Shown in pieces: positions 52,784-60,952 of a stretch of 64,000 nucleotides of DNA. The stretch is from contig CAJXPL010000013.1 in the NCBI GenBank assembly GCA_913057985.1, positions 1 to 64,000 on the forward strand, written 5' to 3'. Source of the DNA: an uncultured Synechococcus sp. (lineage in GTDB: Bacteria > Cyanobacteriota > Cyanobacteriia > PCC-6307 > Cyanobiaceae). The translations under genes were made by a program, and so were the position numbers. The notes below the pieces were generated by a model. The model was not told the origin of the DNA. It did not search any database and saw nothing but the letters and a program-made list of their open reading frames with translations. Numbering within the stretch: the first letter of the stretch is position 1; the number at the start of each line of letters is the position of its first letter.

Positions 52784-54018
52784 CGAATCAGCTGGGCCCA
52801 GAGACGGGTGCCGCTTTCGAGCGGGCCAGCTTCCGCTGGCAGTTCCAGCAGCAGATCGGCCTGTTGCAGGGAACCGATCCTGGACGAGGCCTGCGAGCCA
52901 TCCACCCGTGCCAGCAGCGTTCCTGCGGCGTTGGTGTCGAGGCGGGCCCGAGCCAATTCCGGCCGTCCCGGTCGGCGGCTCAACGGGTCGGCGAGTTCCA
53001 CCATCACCCGGGGGAACAGCTCCGGTTCGCTTTGGCCCTCCAGAACCTGCAGGGCGGGCCAGAGCAGTTGCAGGGCGGTGACCGCCGCCGCCACGGGATT
53101 GCCCGGCAGTCCGAAAAACGGCACGCCCTCGCCGATGCTGCCGAAGGCGAAGGGGCGCCCCGGGCGTAGGAACAGTTTCCAGAAGTCCACGGCACCCAGC
53201 TCAGCCACCAGCGGTCGGATCCAATCGGTGTCGCCAGCGGAGACGCCGCCGGTGCTCACCACCACGTCGCAGTCATGGGCCAGATCCAGCAGGGCCTGGC
53301 GCAGGGCGTCGGGTTGATCGGCCACCACCCGTCGCTGGGTCACCGATTGCCCCAGGGCCCGGAGCATCGTCTCCAGAAGCGTGCCGTTGCTCTCCCAGAT
53401 GGCACCGGGTTGCCGCGCTGTTCCGGGTGGCACCAGCTCGTCCCCGCTGATCAGCAGCCCGATGCGGGGTTGCTGCGTAACCGTTAGGTCGGCGATGCCG
53501 CAGCCGGCGAGGCGTGCGAGATCGGCGGCACCAAGGCGCTCTCCAGCGGCCAGCAGCAGGTCCCCCGGTCGGCATTCCTCATCTTCGGGGCGAATCCAGG
53601 GACGATCCGACGCCTCTTTCACCAGCTGGAGGCTGGTGCCGTCCACACTGATCAGCTCCTGGGGCAGCACCCAGCCGGCACCGTCCGGGAGTGGAGCGCC
53701 GGTGAGGATGCGGATCGCATCGCCGGTGGCCAGGGTTCCGTTGAAGGGCTGGCCGGCGGCGGAGCGTCCCTTCAGCTGCCAGGTGTCCCCAGGGTTGGGC
53801 TGGTGGCTCTGCCCCAGGGCGTAGCCGTCCATGATCGAGGCCCGGAATCCCGGAACAGCTGCGCTGGCCAGCACATCCGCAGCGCTCACCCGGCCGAGGG
53901 CCTGCTGCAGCGGCACTGTGTTGCTGGCTGTGATCGGCTGAAGCGCCGCCAGAACCCGTCGACGTGCCTCTTCGAGGGGTAGCCCTTCGCGTCCGTAGGG
54001 CTCAGCGTTTCCAGACAC
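52768..54018 (-). CDS. moeA: Molybdopterin molybdenumtransferase
   Basis: 416 residues from GTG 54018. Domains: N-terminal [45 protein letters not shown], then the MoaB-fold domain with [51 protein letters not shown] and the C-terminal [19 protein letters not shown] (about residues 298-316). It inserts molybdenum into adenylylated molybdopterin. It overlaps the moaC 3' end by 17 bases on the same strand and probably belongs to the carbonic anhydrase-moaC-moeA transcript. Confidence 0.96.
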   Translation of the reverse strand: MSGNAEPYGREGLPLEEARRRVLAALQPITASNTVPLQQALGRVSAADVLASAAVPGFRASIMDGYALGQSHQPNPGDTWQLKGRSAAGQPFNGTLATGDAIRILTGAPLPDGAGWVLPQELISVDGTSLQLVKEASDRPWIRPEDEECRPGDLLLAAGERLGAADLARLAGCGIADLTVTQQPRIGLLISGDELVPPGTARQPGAIWESNGTLLETMLRALGQSVTQRRVVADQPDALRQALLDLAHDCDVVVSTGGVSAGDTDWIRPLVAELGAVDFWKLFLRPGRPFAFGSIGEGVPFFGLPGNPVAAAVTALQLLWPALQVLEGQSEPELFPRVMVELADPLSRRPGRPELARARLDTNAAGTLLARVDGSQASSRIGSLQQADLLLELPAEAGPLESGTRLWAQLIRQRIF

Positions 54019-54478
54019 CGTTCCGCCCTCCTTGCTTGAACTCCAGCTGGATCGCCTCGATCGTCATGGCTGGATCAACCGCCTTGAGCATGTCGTAAAG
54101 GGTCAGCAGCCCCACGGACACGGCCGTCATCGCTTCCATTTCCACCCCGGTCTGGCCTGTGGTGCGGCAACGGCAGTGGAGCACCAGGCCAGGCAGGGAG
54201 GCGTCGGCGTCGATCGACACATCCATGCCACTGAGTGGCAGCGGATGGCACAGGGGAATCAGCTCCCAGGTGCGTTTGGCCGCCTGGATCGCTGCCACCC
54301 GGGCGACCACCAGCAGATCTCCTTTCGGTGTCTCGCCCCGCTGGATCAGGCTGAGGGTTGAGGCGTCCATGCGAATGGCGCCACGGGCATGGGCTTCGCG
54401 GTGGGTGGCCGGACGGTCCCCCACGTCCACCATGTGAACCTCGCCTTGCTGGTTCAGATGGCTTAGGTCTTGCGTCAT
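54002..54478 (-). CDS. moaC: Cyclic pyranopterin monophosphate synthase MoaC
   Basis: 158 residues from ATG 54478, overlapping the carbonic-anhydrase stop as ATGA. It contains [18 protein letters not shown] (about residues 16-33), [35 protein letters not shown] (the substrate pocket with LCHPLPL) and [25 protein letters not shown]. With MoaA it makes cPMP, the first molybdopterin intermediate. The open frame extends 13 codons upstream, but that reading would lie inside the previous gene. Confidence 0.96.
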   Translation of the reverse strand: MTQDLSHLNQQGEVHMVDVGDRPATHREAHARGAIRMDASTLSLIQRGETPKGDLLVVARVAAIQAAKRTWELIPLCHPLPLSGMDVSIDADASLPGLVLHCRCRTTGQTGVEMEAMTAVSVGLLTLYDMLKAVDPAMTIEAIQLEFKQGGRNGVWKR

Positions 54479-55173
54479 TCGATCAAGCTGACAACACCGC
54501 TGCTGAGTTGGAAACAACCCACCACCAGTTTCAGCGCACCACTGGCTTTGGCCTCAGCCAGAACGGCGCTGCGTTGAATCAAGGTGGAGGCGCTGGCGAG
54601 GGCGTTGAGCTTCACGGCGTCCTCGAGATCGCTGCTGCCGTTGATGTTCTCCCGGATGGGTTGGATCAGTCGGTCCAGGGAGGGGGTCAGCGGGTTGGTG
54701 TCCATCGCCGCCGTCACGGCTCCGCAGCCACTGTGTCCCATCACCATTAACAGCGGCGTCTTGAGAACGCTGACGCTGTATTCAACCGAGGCAATGGCTT
54801 CGGTGAATGCGGTGTTGCCGGCGTTGCGGATCACGAAAAGTTCGCCAGGCGTGGTGTCGAACACCCAACTCGGCGACACCCGTGAATCAGAGCAGGTGAG
54901 CACGGTGGCCCAGGGATGTTGGCTGCTGGCCAACGCCCTGGGGGAGTTGAAGCAGCGCGGGTCGGGATCCGCGGTTCGGGGCGTCGTTCCGTCGTCTTGT
55001 TTGCCTTGGCGCCAGGCCTCGGCAAACCGGCGGTTCCCCGCCATCAGGGCCTCAAGTGGATCATTCGGACTGCAGAACCCCTTCTCTGCTGCCTCAACGG
55101 GGCGCGCTTGGATCAGGGCGGCCAAGGCCAGACCGCCCGTTTGCTGGAGGAAGTGACGGCGCTGAATCCCCAT
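54475..55173 (-). CDS. Beta-carbonic anhydrase with Tat signal
   Basis: 232 residues. The N-terminus [25 protein letters not shown] is a twin-arginine signal. The beta-CA zinc motifs are [16 protein letters not shown] (C-x-D-x-R, about residues 93-108) and [14 protein letters not shown] (H-x-x-C, about 143-156). [10 protein letters not shown] follows the first motif. The product would be folded before export and act in the periplasm, interconverting CO2 and bicarbonate. It heads a leftward unit with moaC (four-base overlap) and moeA. Its presence in a molybdopterin operon is odd; see the finding on cyanase. Confidence 0.92.
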   Translation of the reverse strand: MGIQRRHFLQQTGGLALAALIQARPVEAAEKGFCSPNDPLEALMAGNRRFAEAWRQGKQDDGTTPRTADPDPRCFNSPRALASSQHPWATVLTCSDSRVSPSWVFDTTPGELFVIRNAGNTAFTEAIASVEYSVSVLKTPLLMVMGHSGCGAVTAAMDTNPLTPSLDRLIQPIRENINGSSDLEDAVKLNALASASTLIQRSAVLAEAKASGALKLVVGCFQLSSGVVSLIE

Positions 55174-55199
55174 GCCGGCACCCTATGTGGGCTGTGCGA

Positions 55200-55511
55200 T
55201 CAGCGCTCGCCGAAGGCAGACCAGAGGGTGGCTTCGGAGCCCACAACAGGCTCAACGGCAGGTTGGATGGCAGCAGTGGGTTGGGATGTCGCGCCTGCGG
55301 TGGCACTGGCGATGTCGCGCTCGGCCAAGGGAGCCCAGAGAGCAGCAGGCCCGGCGATCACCGGTTCCACTGCAGCGGCACCAGCCTGAACGGAGGCTGT
55401 CTGGCTGCGCACCAGCTGCACGGCGAGGGAACCAACGATGAAGGCACCCAAGAAACCGGCGGCCAGGGTGATGGGGCTGCGGCCGGAAGCGGACGAGATG
55501 CTGCTGGTCAC
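55200..55511 (-). CDS. Membrane-anchored small protein with internal duplication
   Basis: 103 residues. One membrane helix (PITLAAGFLGAFIVGSLAVQLV, about residues 13-34), then a short exposed region containing the same 19-residue block twice: AVEPVIAGPAALWAPLAER (about 47-65) and AVEPVVGSEATLWSAFGER (about 85-103). The second ends the protein. The family is not recognised. It lies 26 bases upstream of the carbonic anhydrase on the same strand, so it may be in the same transcript and in the same membrane or periplasm. Confidence 0.65.
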   Translation of the reverse strand: MTSSISSASGRSPITLAAGFLGAFIVGSLAVQLVRSQTASVQAGAAAVEPVIAGPAALWAPLAERDIASATAGATSQPTAAIQPAVEPVVGSEATLWSAFGER

Positions 55512-55535
55512 GGCAGAAACTCTTTGAACAGAGCT

Positions 55536-55706
55536 TCAGTATGGAAAAAATTGGTGTGAACGACTACTGAACGGGTTGGATTGTGTAGCGGAATTAACAG
55601 TTTCTAAGGAATCAAAGCCCTGCATGGGTTGCTGTTGGAGTGCTTCAGCCGTGACCCATCCATGGGACATTCCCAGCAGCATTCCGAGGGAGAGGGCGAA
55701 GCGCAC
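55536..55706 (-). CDS. Possible small secreted peptide
   Basis: From GTG 55706 this is 56 residues: a signal-like MRFALSLGMLLGMSHGWVTAEA and a polar remainder (QQQPMQGFDSLETVNSATQSN). The open frame reaches ATG 55778, which would add a cysteine- and arginine-rich leader. No ribosome site is evident for either start. The signal peptide is the only support. Confidence 0.3.
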   Translation of the reverse strand: MRFALSLGMLLGMSHGWVTAEALQQQPMQGFDSLETVNSATQSNPFSSRSHQFFPY

Positions 55707-55789
55707 AGGTCGAGATTTGTATCGACATAAACATCTCTGTTTTCGTGGACTTCCGTTGTCATCATTGACACCGATCAAGGCTTTGGTTG

Positions 55790-56257
55790 ATGTCCAGCCG
55801 TTGTGATTCCGCCAGCCATTGCTTTGCCTTTGAACAGGACTTCATCGGCAACTGGCGCTGCATTCCTTTGTGTGTGCGACGCAAATTGGATCTGTGTGGG
55901 GTGAAGTTGAAGCTCAACCACTGGCTTGAGCTTTCCCAGGAGCAACGTCAAGCCCTGGTGGATTGGCCGGATGGGGCCGATGCTCTCGAGCAGCTTCGCC
56001 AACACCTGCGCGATTGCACACGCTCCATGGCCGATGGCATGGCCAAGGATCTGCCACCGGTGAGTGGTGCCCCCTGGCAACAGCAGGCGGAGCTGCCCGC
56101 TGTGGTGCAGGAGGCGGCCACAGTGCGGGGTGTGGTGCTGACCCTGGAGCAGTGGACCCGGCTCAGTGAGCTGGATCGCTTTGCCTTGTGCAAGTTGGCC
56201 CGGCCTGGGCACGACCACCACAACCTTGAGGCAGCCTTCAGCGAAGTGCTGGTGTGA
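55790..56257 (+). CDS. narM: Nitrate reductase-associated protein NarM
   Basis: 155 residues from ATG 55790 (an in-frame TTG precedes). The conserved core is CFAFEQDFIGNWRCIPLCVRRKLDLCGVKLKLNHW in consecutive pieces (about residues 11-46). A middle LPPVSGAPWQQQAELPAVV and the C-terminal TLEQWTRLSELDRFALCKLARPGHDHHNLEAAF follow. NarM is required for active NarB in Synechococcus elongatus, probably for cofactor maturation. It converges with narB with a 20-base tail overlap, so the partner genes face each other. Confidence 0.92.
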   Translation: MSSRCDSASHCFAFEQDFIGNWRCIPLCVRRKLDLCGVKLKLNHWLELSQEQRQALVDWPDGADALEQLRQHLRDCTRSMADGMAKDLPPVSGAPWQQQAELPAVVQEAATVRGVVLTLEQWTRLSELDRFALCKLARPGHDHHNLEAAFSEVLV

Positions 56258-58469
56258 GCAGCCGGCGCAGGGCCTCCAACCGCCCTTTCTGCTGTTCAAC
56301 GGGCCTCACCACCGAGACGGCGGGAGCCACGATCACTGCGCAGGCCTTGAGTTCAGGCTGCTTTGACACCGGGCAGGCCTCGTCGTGCATGAGGGTGTTG
56401 GCTTCGCAGGCCTTCTCCTGGGTGAATCCCCAGTGCATCGGCAGGAAGACCGATCCACGCCGGATGCGATCGGTGACTTTCACCGTGGCGGTGAGGTGGC
56501 CGCGGCGTGAGCTGATCGCCGCCAGTTCACCGTTGCGCAGTTTCAACTCCTGCGCGTCACCGGGGTGAATCTCCAGCAGCGGCTCGGGATGCTGTTTCAT
56601 CAGCCGTTCCACCTTGCCGGTGCGGGTCATCGTGTGCCACTGGCCCAGGTAGCGGCCCACCGTCAGCACCAGCGGATAGGTGTCGCAGGGGGGTTCCGCC
56701 AGTCCCAGCGGTTGATCGGTGCTGAAGCGGGCGCGTTTGTTGGGGGTGGCGAATTGATGGTCTTCGTAGAGGCGTTTGGCTTCTGTGGTGGGGGTGCTGC
56801 CGCTGGGATAGGGCCATTGCTGCGGTCCTTCGCCTTCCAGCAGTTCATGGCTGAGGCCGCTCACATCGCAAAGCCTGCCCTGGGTGAGAGCCGTGAATTC
56901 GGCGTACACCTCAGCTGCTGATTCGAAGTTGAACTGCTCGCTGTAACCCAGGCGCCGGCCCACCTCGGCAAACACCTCCCAGTCGGGACGGCTCTCGCCG
57001 AAACGACGCCGGTAGGCCGGGCAGTAGGTGACCCGCCGTTCGGAATTGGTCATGGCGCCGGCCTTCTCGCTCCACTGGGCTGCGGGCAACAGCAGATGGG
57101 CGTAGTGGGACGTTTCCGAGTCGGCGTAGGCCTCGCTCACCACCACCAGCGGGCACTTCTGCATGGCTGACTTCACCCGGTCGAGATCCGGGAGGCTCAC
57201 CAGGGGGTTGGTGGCGGCCACCCACCACAGATCCAGCGCCTCCTGTTCCATGGCTTCGATCTGCTGCCAGGCCGCCAATCCGGGCTTGGCGTTGATTCGT
57301 CCTGCCGGCAGCTGCCAGGCCTGCTCCACTTCCGCGCGGTGTTCGGCGTTGGCCACAAGGCGGTAGCCCGGCAGCAGGTGGGCCAGGCCTCCGGCTTCGC
57401 GTCCACCCATGGCGTTGGGTTGGCCGGTGAGGGAAAACGGGCCCGCTCCTTGCTTGCCGATCTGGCCGGTGAGCAGATGCAGATTGATCAGCCCCTGCAC
57501 CACGGCCGTTCCTTCACGGCGTTGGTTCACCCCCATCGACCAGAGGCTGAGCACCTTCTCGCGCCGGTGGAACAGAGCCGCCACTTCCCGCAGGCGTTTT
57601 TCGGGGATGTTGCAGAACAGGGCCACCCGTCTTGGGGTCCAGCGGGCGGCGACGTCAAAAAAGGCGTCGTAATTCTCGGTGTGGTCGTCGATGAAGGCCG
57701 GATCCTGGCCGTTTTCGCGCAGCACCAGGTGGGCAATGCCGTGCAGCAGGGCCAGGTCGCTGCCCGGTGCAATCGGCAAGTGGATATCGGCGGCTTTGGC
57801 GGTGTCGGTGCGGCGTGGATCCACCACCACGATCTTCACGCTGCCGGGGTTTTTGCGTTTTCGCTTCAGCAGCCGCTGGAACAGCACCGGGTGGCATTCG
57901 GCCGTGTTGGTGCCGATCAGAAACGCCACTGTGCAGTGGTCGAGGTCCTCATAGCTGCAGGGGGGACCATCGGAGCCCAGGCTGCGGGTGTAGCCCGCCA
58001 CCGCTGAGCTCATGCACAGCCGTGAGTTGGCGTCGAAATTGTTGGTGCCCAGGGCGCCTTTCAGCAGTTTCTGGGCGAGGTAGTAGTCCTCGGTGTGGAA
58101 TTGACCGGAGCCATACATGGCAATGCCATCGGCGTTGCCACGCCGGGCCACGCTCGCTTGGATCTGGCCGGTGATTTTGTTGAGGGCGTTGTCCCAGCTG
58201 ATCGGCGCGAAGTCGTCCTCAAGGGTCGGGCGGAACAGGGGTTGGCGCAGGCGGCCTGGGGCCAGGGTTTCGCCGATGGTGGCGCCCTTGATGCAGACCT
58301 GGCCAAGGCTGGAGGGGTGTTCGCGGTCGCCGCGGGCGGTCCACATCGGGTTGCCCTCAGCATCCCGCTTCACGGCCTCACCCTTCACGGCAGGAGGCAA
58401 GAGCTCCAGGCCACAACCAACGCCGCAGTAGGGGCACTGGCTGCGCACACTGCGGGGTGAGTTGGTCAT
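56238..58469 (-). CDS. narB: Ferredoxin-nitrate reductase
   Basis: 743 residues, assimilatory molybdenum enzyme of the DMSO-reductase family. The N-terminal 4Fe-4S site is SQCPYCGVGCGLELL (C-x2-C-x3-C) with the fourth Cys in GQVCIKGA. Further blocks are YGSGQFHTEDYYLAQKLLKGALGTNNFDANSRLCMSS in parts (about residues 116-150), VVDPRRTDTAKAADIHLPIAPGSDLAL, GRYLGQWHTMTRTGKVERL and MHWGFTQEKACEANTLMHD. It needs bis-MGD (from the moa, moe and mob genes around it) and NarM. A hairpin terminator ends 10 bases before its ATG, separating it from nrtP. Confidence 0.98.
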   Translation of the reverse strand: MTNSPRSVRSQCPYCGVGCGLELLPPAVKGEAVKRDAEGNPMWTARGDREHPSSLGQVCIKGATIGETLAPGRLRQPLFRPTLEDDFAPISWDNALNKITGQIQASVARRGNADGIAMYGSGQFHTEDYYLAQKLLKGALGTNNFDANSRLCMSSAVAGYTRSLGSDGPPCSYEDLDHCTVAFLIGTNTAECHPVLFQRLLKRKRKNPGSVKIVVVDPRRTDTAKAADIHLPIAPGSDLALLHGIAHLVLRENGQDPAFIDDHTENYDAFFDVAARWTPRRVALFCNIPEKRLREVAALFHRREKVLSLWSMGVNQRREGTAVVQGLINLHLLTGQIGKQGAGPFSLTGQPNAMGGREAGGLAHLLPGYRLVANAEHRAEVEQAWQLPAGRINAKPGLAAWQQIEAMEQEALDLWWVAATNPLVSLPDLDRVKSAMQKCPLVVVSEAYADSETSHYAHLLLPAAQWSEKAGAMTNSERRVTYCPAYRRRFGESRPDWEVFAEVGRRLGYSEQFNFESAAEVYAEFTALTQGRLCDVSGLSHELLEGEGPQQWPYPSGSTPTTEAKRLYEDHQFATPNKRARFSTDQPLGLAEPPCDTYPLVLTVGRYLGQWHTMTRTGKVERLMKQHPEPLLEIHPGDAQELKLRNGELAAISSRRGHLTATVKVTDRIRRGSVFLPMHWGFTQEKACEANTLMHDEACPVSKQPELKACAVIVAPAVSVVRPVEQQKGRLEALRRLLTPALR

Positions 58470-58478
58470 GCAGGAACC

Positions 58479-58514
58479 AAAAAAAGAACAAAACCCGGAG
58501 CCGAAGCTCCGGGT
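58479..58514 (-). terminator. UUCG-capped terminator between nrtP and narB
   Basis: On the minus strand ACCCGGAGC-TTCG-GCTCCGGGT is a perfect nine-bp stem with a C(UUCG)G tetraloop, followed by TTTGTTCTTTTTTT. It begins 38 bases after the nrtP stop, and its T-tract ends 10 bases before the narB ATG, so it could set the nrtP to narB expression ratio. Confidence 0.85.
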
Positions 58515-58551
58515 CGTTGTGCAGCGACAAAGTGCTGCGGAGGTTGATGGA

Positions 58552-60093
58552 TCAGGCGGTTTCGCCTTCGTGCAGGTCTGCGAAGGACCCCTTGGGCTCC
58601 TTCAGGAAGAAGAAGCAGAAGAAGGCCACGATCAGACCGGCCACACCCAGGATCTGGAAGAAGGCACTGTTGGAAGCCGCGATCACCTCGGGGGTGGGTT
58701 CGCCGCCGCCGCCCATCCACATCGGCAGGAGGCTGAAGATGGTCAGGTAGGTCACAGCACCAACGTTGCCGTAGGCACCCACCAGGCCGGCCACCTGACC
58801 GGTGACGCGACGCTTGACCAGGGGCACCAGCGCGAAGGTGGCGCCTTCACCGGACTGCACAAAGAAGGAGGCGAGCATGGTGATCACCACGGCAACGGCG
58901 ATGCCGGTGGTGCCGGTGAAGGTGCCCGGCTTGATCATGCTCATCACCAGGTAGCCCACGCCGAGACCGGCGGTGAGGAAGCCCATGGTGTTCTTGCGGC
59001 TGCCGACGCTGTCGGAGATCAGACCGCCAGCAGGGCGGGCGATCAGGTTCACGAAAGCGAAGCAGGACGCCAGGATTCCGGCGGTGGCCTTCGGCAGATC
59101 GAAGGTGGTTTCAAAGAAGGTGGGCAGCATCGAAACCACGGCCAGTTCGGAGCCGAAGTTCACGATGTAGGTGAGCTCGAGGATCGCCACCTGGCGGAAC
59201 TCGTAGCGGTCTTCCTTGGGATAAACCTTGTTGCCGAGGATCAGGTCGCGGTTGGTGCGGATGATTCCCCAGGTCTGGAAGGCAAACCAGACGGCAACGG
59301 CACCGAGGGCCAGGGGGTAGGTGCTTGCGGTGAGGAAGCCCACCTTGGACAGGCGCCAGCAGAGCACGCAGAGGATGGCTGCGAAGGGCACGTTCATGCC
59401 CAGCAGACCCCAGAAGTCGCGCATGGAGGTGACTTCCAGACCTGCAGTTTTCTCAGGGCGCTGATACGTCTTGCCGGGGGGGGTGTCGGTGACGTTGAAG
59501 AAGTAGAAGAGGCCGTAGACGGCGGAGACGATGCCGGTCAGAGCGATGGCACCGCGCCAGTTCAGAACAGCGCCGGTGGGCAGTTCGAAGCCGCCGGAGA
59601 AGGAGAGGAAGCCAGCGAGGGCCACCATGGTGAGGGCGGAGAAGGCGGAGCCGAAGTTGCCCCAGCCGCCGTAGATGCCTTCAGCCAGGCCGATTTCCTT
59701 GGGCGGGAACCACTCGGCCACCATGCGGATGCCGATCACGAAGCCGGCGCCAACGATGGAGAGCAGCAGACGGGCCACCACCAGCTGGTTGAAGTCCTGA
59801 GCGGACGCAAACAGCAGGCAGGGAATCGCCGAGAACACCAGGATTGAGGAGTAGGTGATCCGGGGTCCGAATTTGTCCAGGAGCATGCCGATCAGCACGC
59901 GCGCCGGAATCGTGAGGGCCACGTTGCAGATGGCCACGGTGCGGATCTGACCAACGGTCAGACCCAGGTCCGCTTTCACGGTGGTGGCCAGAGGGGCCAG
60001 GTTGAACCAGACCACGAAGGTCAGGAAGAAGGCGATCCAGGTCAGGTGAAGGGTTCGGTACCTGCCCTGGAACGACCAAAGGTCGCCAAGCAT
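58552..60093 (-). CDS. nrtP: Nitrate/nitrite MFS permease (NrtP/NapA type)
   Basis: 513 residues with twelve helices. The nitrate-nitrite-porter (NNP) signatures are present: TVGQIRTVAICNVALTIPARVLIGMLLDKFGPR and GAGFVIGIRMVAEWFPPKEIGLAEGIYGGWGNFGSA (about residues 115-150, with the R-M-V-AEWF nitrate motif), then NLIARPAGGLISDSVGSRKNTMGFLTAG and GEGATFALVPLVKRRVTGQVAGLVGAYGNVGAV. The Gly-rich NNP motif occurs twice, as expected. It is the marine single-protein alternative to the NrtABCD ABC transporter. It shares its 274-base upstream gap with the divergent mobA, where NtcA-like sequences occur. Confidence 0.97.
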   Translation of the reverse strand: MLGDLWSFQGRYRTLHLTWIAFFLTFVVWFNLAPLATTVKADLGLTVGQIRTVAICNVALTIPARVLIGMLLDKFGPRITYSSILVFSAIPCLLFASAQDFNQLVVARLLLSIVGAGFVIGIRMVAEWFPPKEIGLAEGIYGGWGNFGSAFSALTMVALAGFLSFSGGFELPTGAVLNWRGAIALTGIVSAVYGLFYFFNVTDTPPGKTYQRPEKTAGLEVTSMRDFWGLLGMNVPFAAILCVLCWRLSKVGFLTASTYPLALGAVAVWFAFQTWGIIRTNRDLILGNKVYPKEDRYEFRQVAILELTYIVNFGSELAVVSMLPTFFETTFDLPKATAGILASCFAFVNLIARPAGGLISDSVGSRKNTMGFLTAGLGVGYLVMSMIKPGTFTGTTGIAVAVVITMLASFFVQSGEGATFALVPLVKRRVTGQVAGLVGAYGNVGAVTYLTIFSLLPMWMGGGGEPTPEVIAASNSAFFQILGVAGLIVAFFCFFFLKEPKGSFADLHEGETA

Positions 60094-60211
60094 TGAGGAG
60101 AAGAAGAGGAACCTCGGGCTTCAAAAGGAAAGGTGCCCGGGGATGGCAAAACGGTCGAAAAGAGAATCCGTTTGACCCGCGCAGTTAATCAATTCGTCGG
60201 GCCCGTGTTTG

Positions 60212-60225
60212 GTCAGATTGGTTAC
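60212..60225 (-). promoter_or_regulatory. NtcA-like site upstream of nrtP
   Basis: On the minus strand GTAACCAATCTGAC is GTA-N8-GAC (five of six consensus bases), 118 bases from the nrtP ATG. A TTAACT-like -10 lies about 23 bases further. A second five-of-six match, GTAGCGGTTGCAAC, is at 60307-60320 and could serve mobA. Five-of-six matches are common by chance, so this is weak alone. Confidence 0.35.
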
Positions 60226-60367
60226 CGATTTGTGTTTTTGTGTTGCCAAGCAAACATCAATGGGGCTGATTGATCGGATCAGGTGATCTTGTGCTGCAGC
60301 GATTTGGTAGCGGTTGCAACTTTTGAGGGTTGTTGGGCTTCGCTGGTTCAGATTGTTGGGTGGCGAT

Positions 60368-60952
60368 GTGAATCAACGCTTGCGGGTTTGTGTGCTCAGT
60401 GGCGGAAGCAGCCGTCGCATGGGGCGTGACAAGGCCCTCCTGCCGCATCCCTCCGGTGGTGTCTGGCTCACGGCCCTGGTCGACCAGCTGTTGCCCCTCG
60501 GTTATCCCGTGCAGGTGTTGAGTCGTCATGCCGCCCACGCAGAGCTGCTGGCCCACCGGCCTGGATGTTCCGTGGTGCTGGAGCCCCCTCCCTGGAATGG
60601 CCCCCTGCAGGCGCTGGCCAGGCTGTTGCCGTCTCAGCCTGGGGAGGCCTTGTTGGTGCTGCCGGTGGACATGCCCCGTTTGCGCACCGCCGTTGTCCAG
60701 CAGCTGATCGCAGCCTGGAATCGTGCCCCGGATCAAGCAGCGGTGGCCCATGACGGGCAACGGCTGCAGCCGTTGCTGGCGGTGATCCCCTCCGGTTCTC
60801 CCTTCCGCTCCTGCCTTGATCAGCAACTGCAACGCGGAGAGTTGCGCTGGATGGATTGGTTGATCTGCGTTCCCCATCAGGCGGTGCGCTTGCCTCAAGA
60901 GGCGTTGGTGAATGCCAACTGCCCTGCAGATCTGGCAGCGTTGGAGGGATGA
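60368..60952 (+). CDS. mobA: Molybdenum cofactor guanylyltransferase MobA
   Basis: 194 residues from GTG 60368 (MNQRLRVCVLSGGSSRRMG). It has the NTP-binding LSGGSSRRMGRDKALLPH (about residues 9-26), VLEPPPWNGPLQALARL, and the metal-binding VLPVDMPRL (about 99-107). It attaches GMP to Mo-molybdopterin to make the MGD form used by NarB. ATG 60366 is out of frame. Its stop overlaps the moaA ATG as ATGA. Divergent from nrtP. Confidence 0.94.
   Translation: MNQRLRVCVLSGGSSRRMGRDKALLPHPSGGVWLTALVDQLLPLGYPVQVLSRHAAHAELLAHRPGCSVVLEPPPWNGPLQALARLLPSQPGEALLVLPVDMPRLRTAVVQQLIAAWNRAPDQAAVAHDGQRLQPLLAVIPSGSPFRSCLDQQLQRGELRWMDWLICVPHQAVRLPQEALVNANCPADLAALEG

Noticed and set aside
55554-55598. GTG-N8-TAC and GTA-N8-AAC near narM as NtcA sites
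   Set aside because: Each misses one consensus base and has no -10 at the right distance; such matches occur about every few hundred bases.
58462-59847. 461-codon plus-strand frame over nrtP
   Set aside because: Gly/His/Glu-rich reverse-strand shadow of a GC-rich gene.
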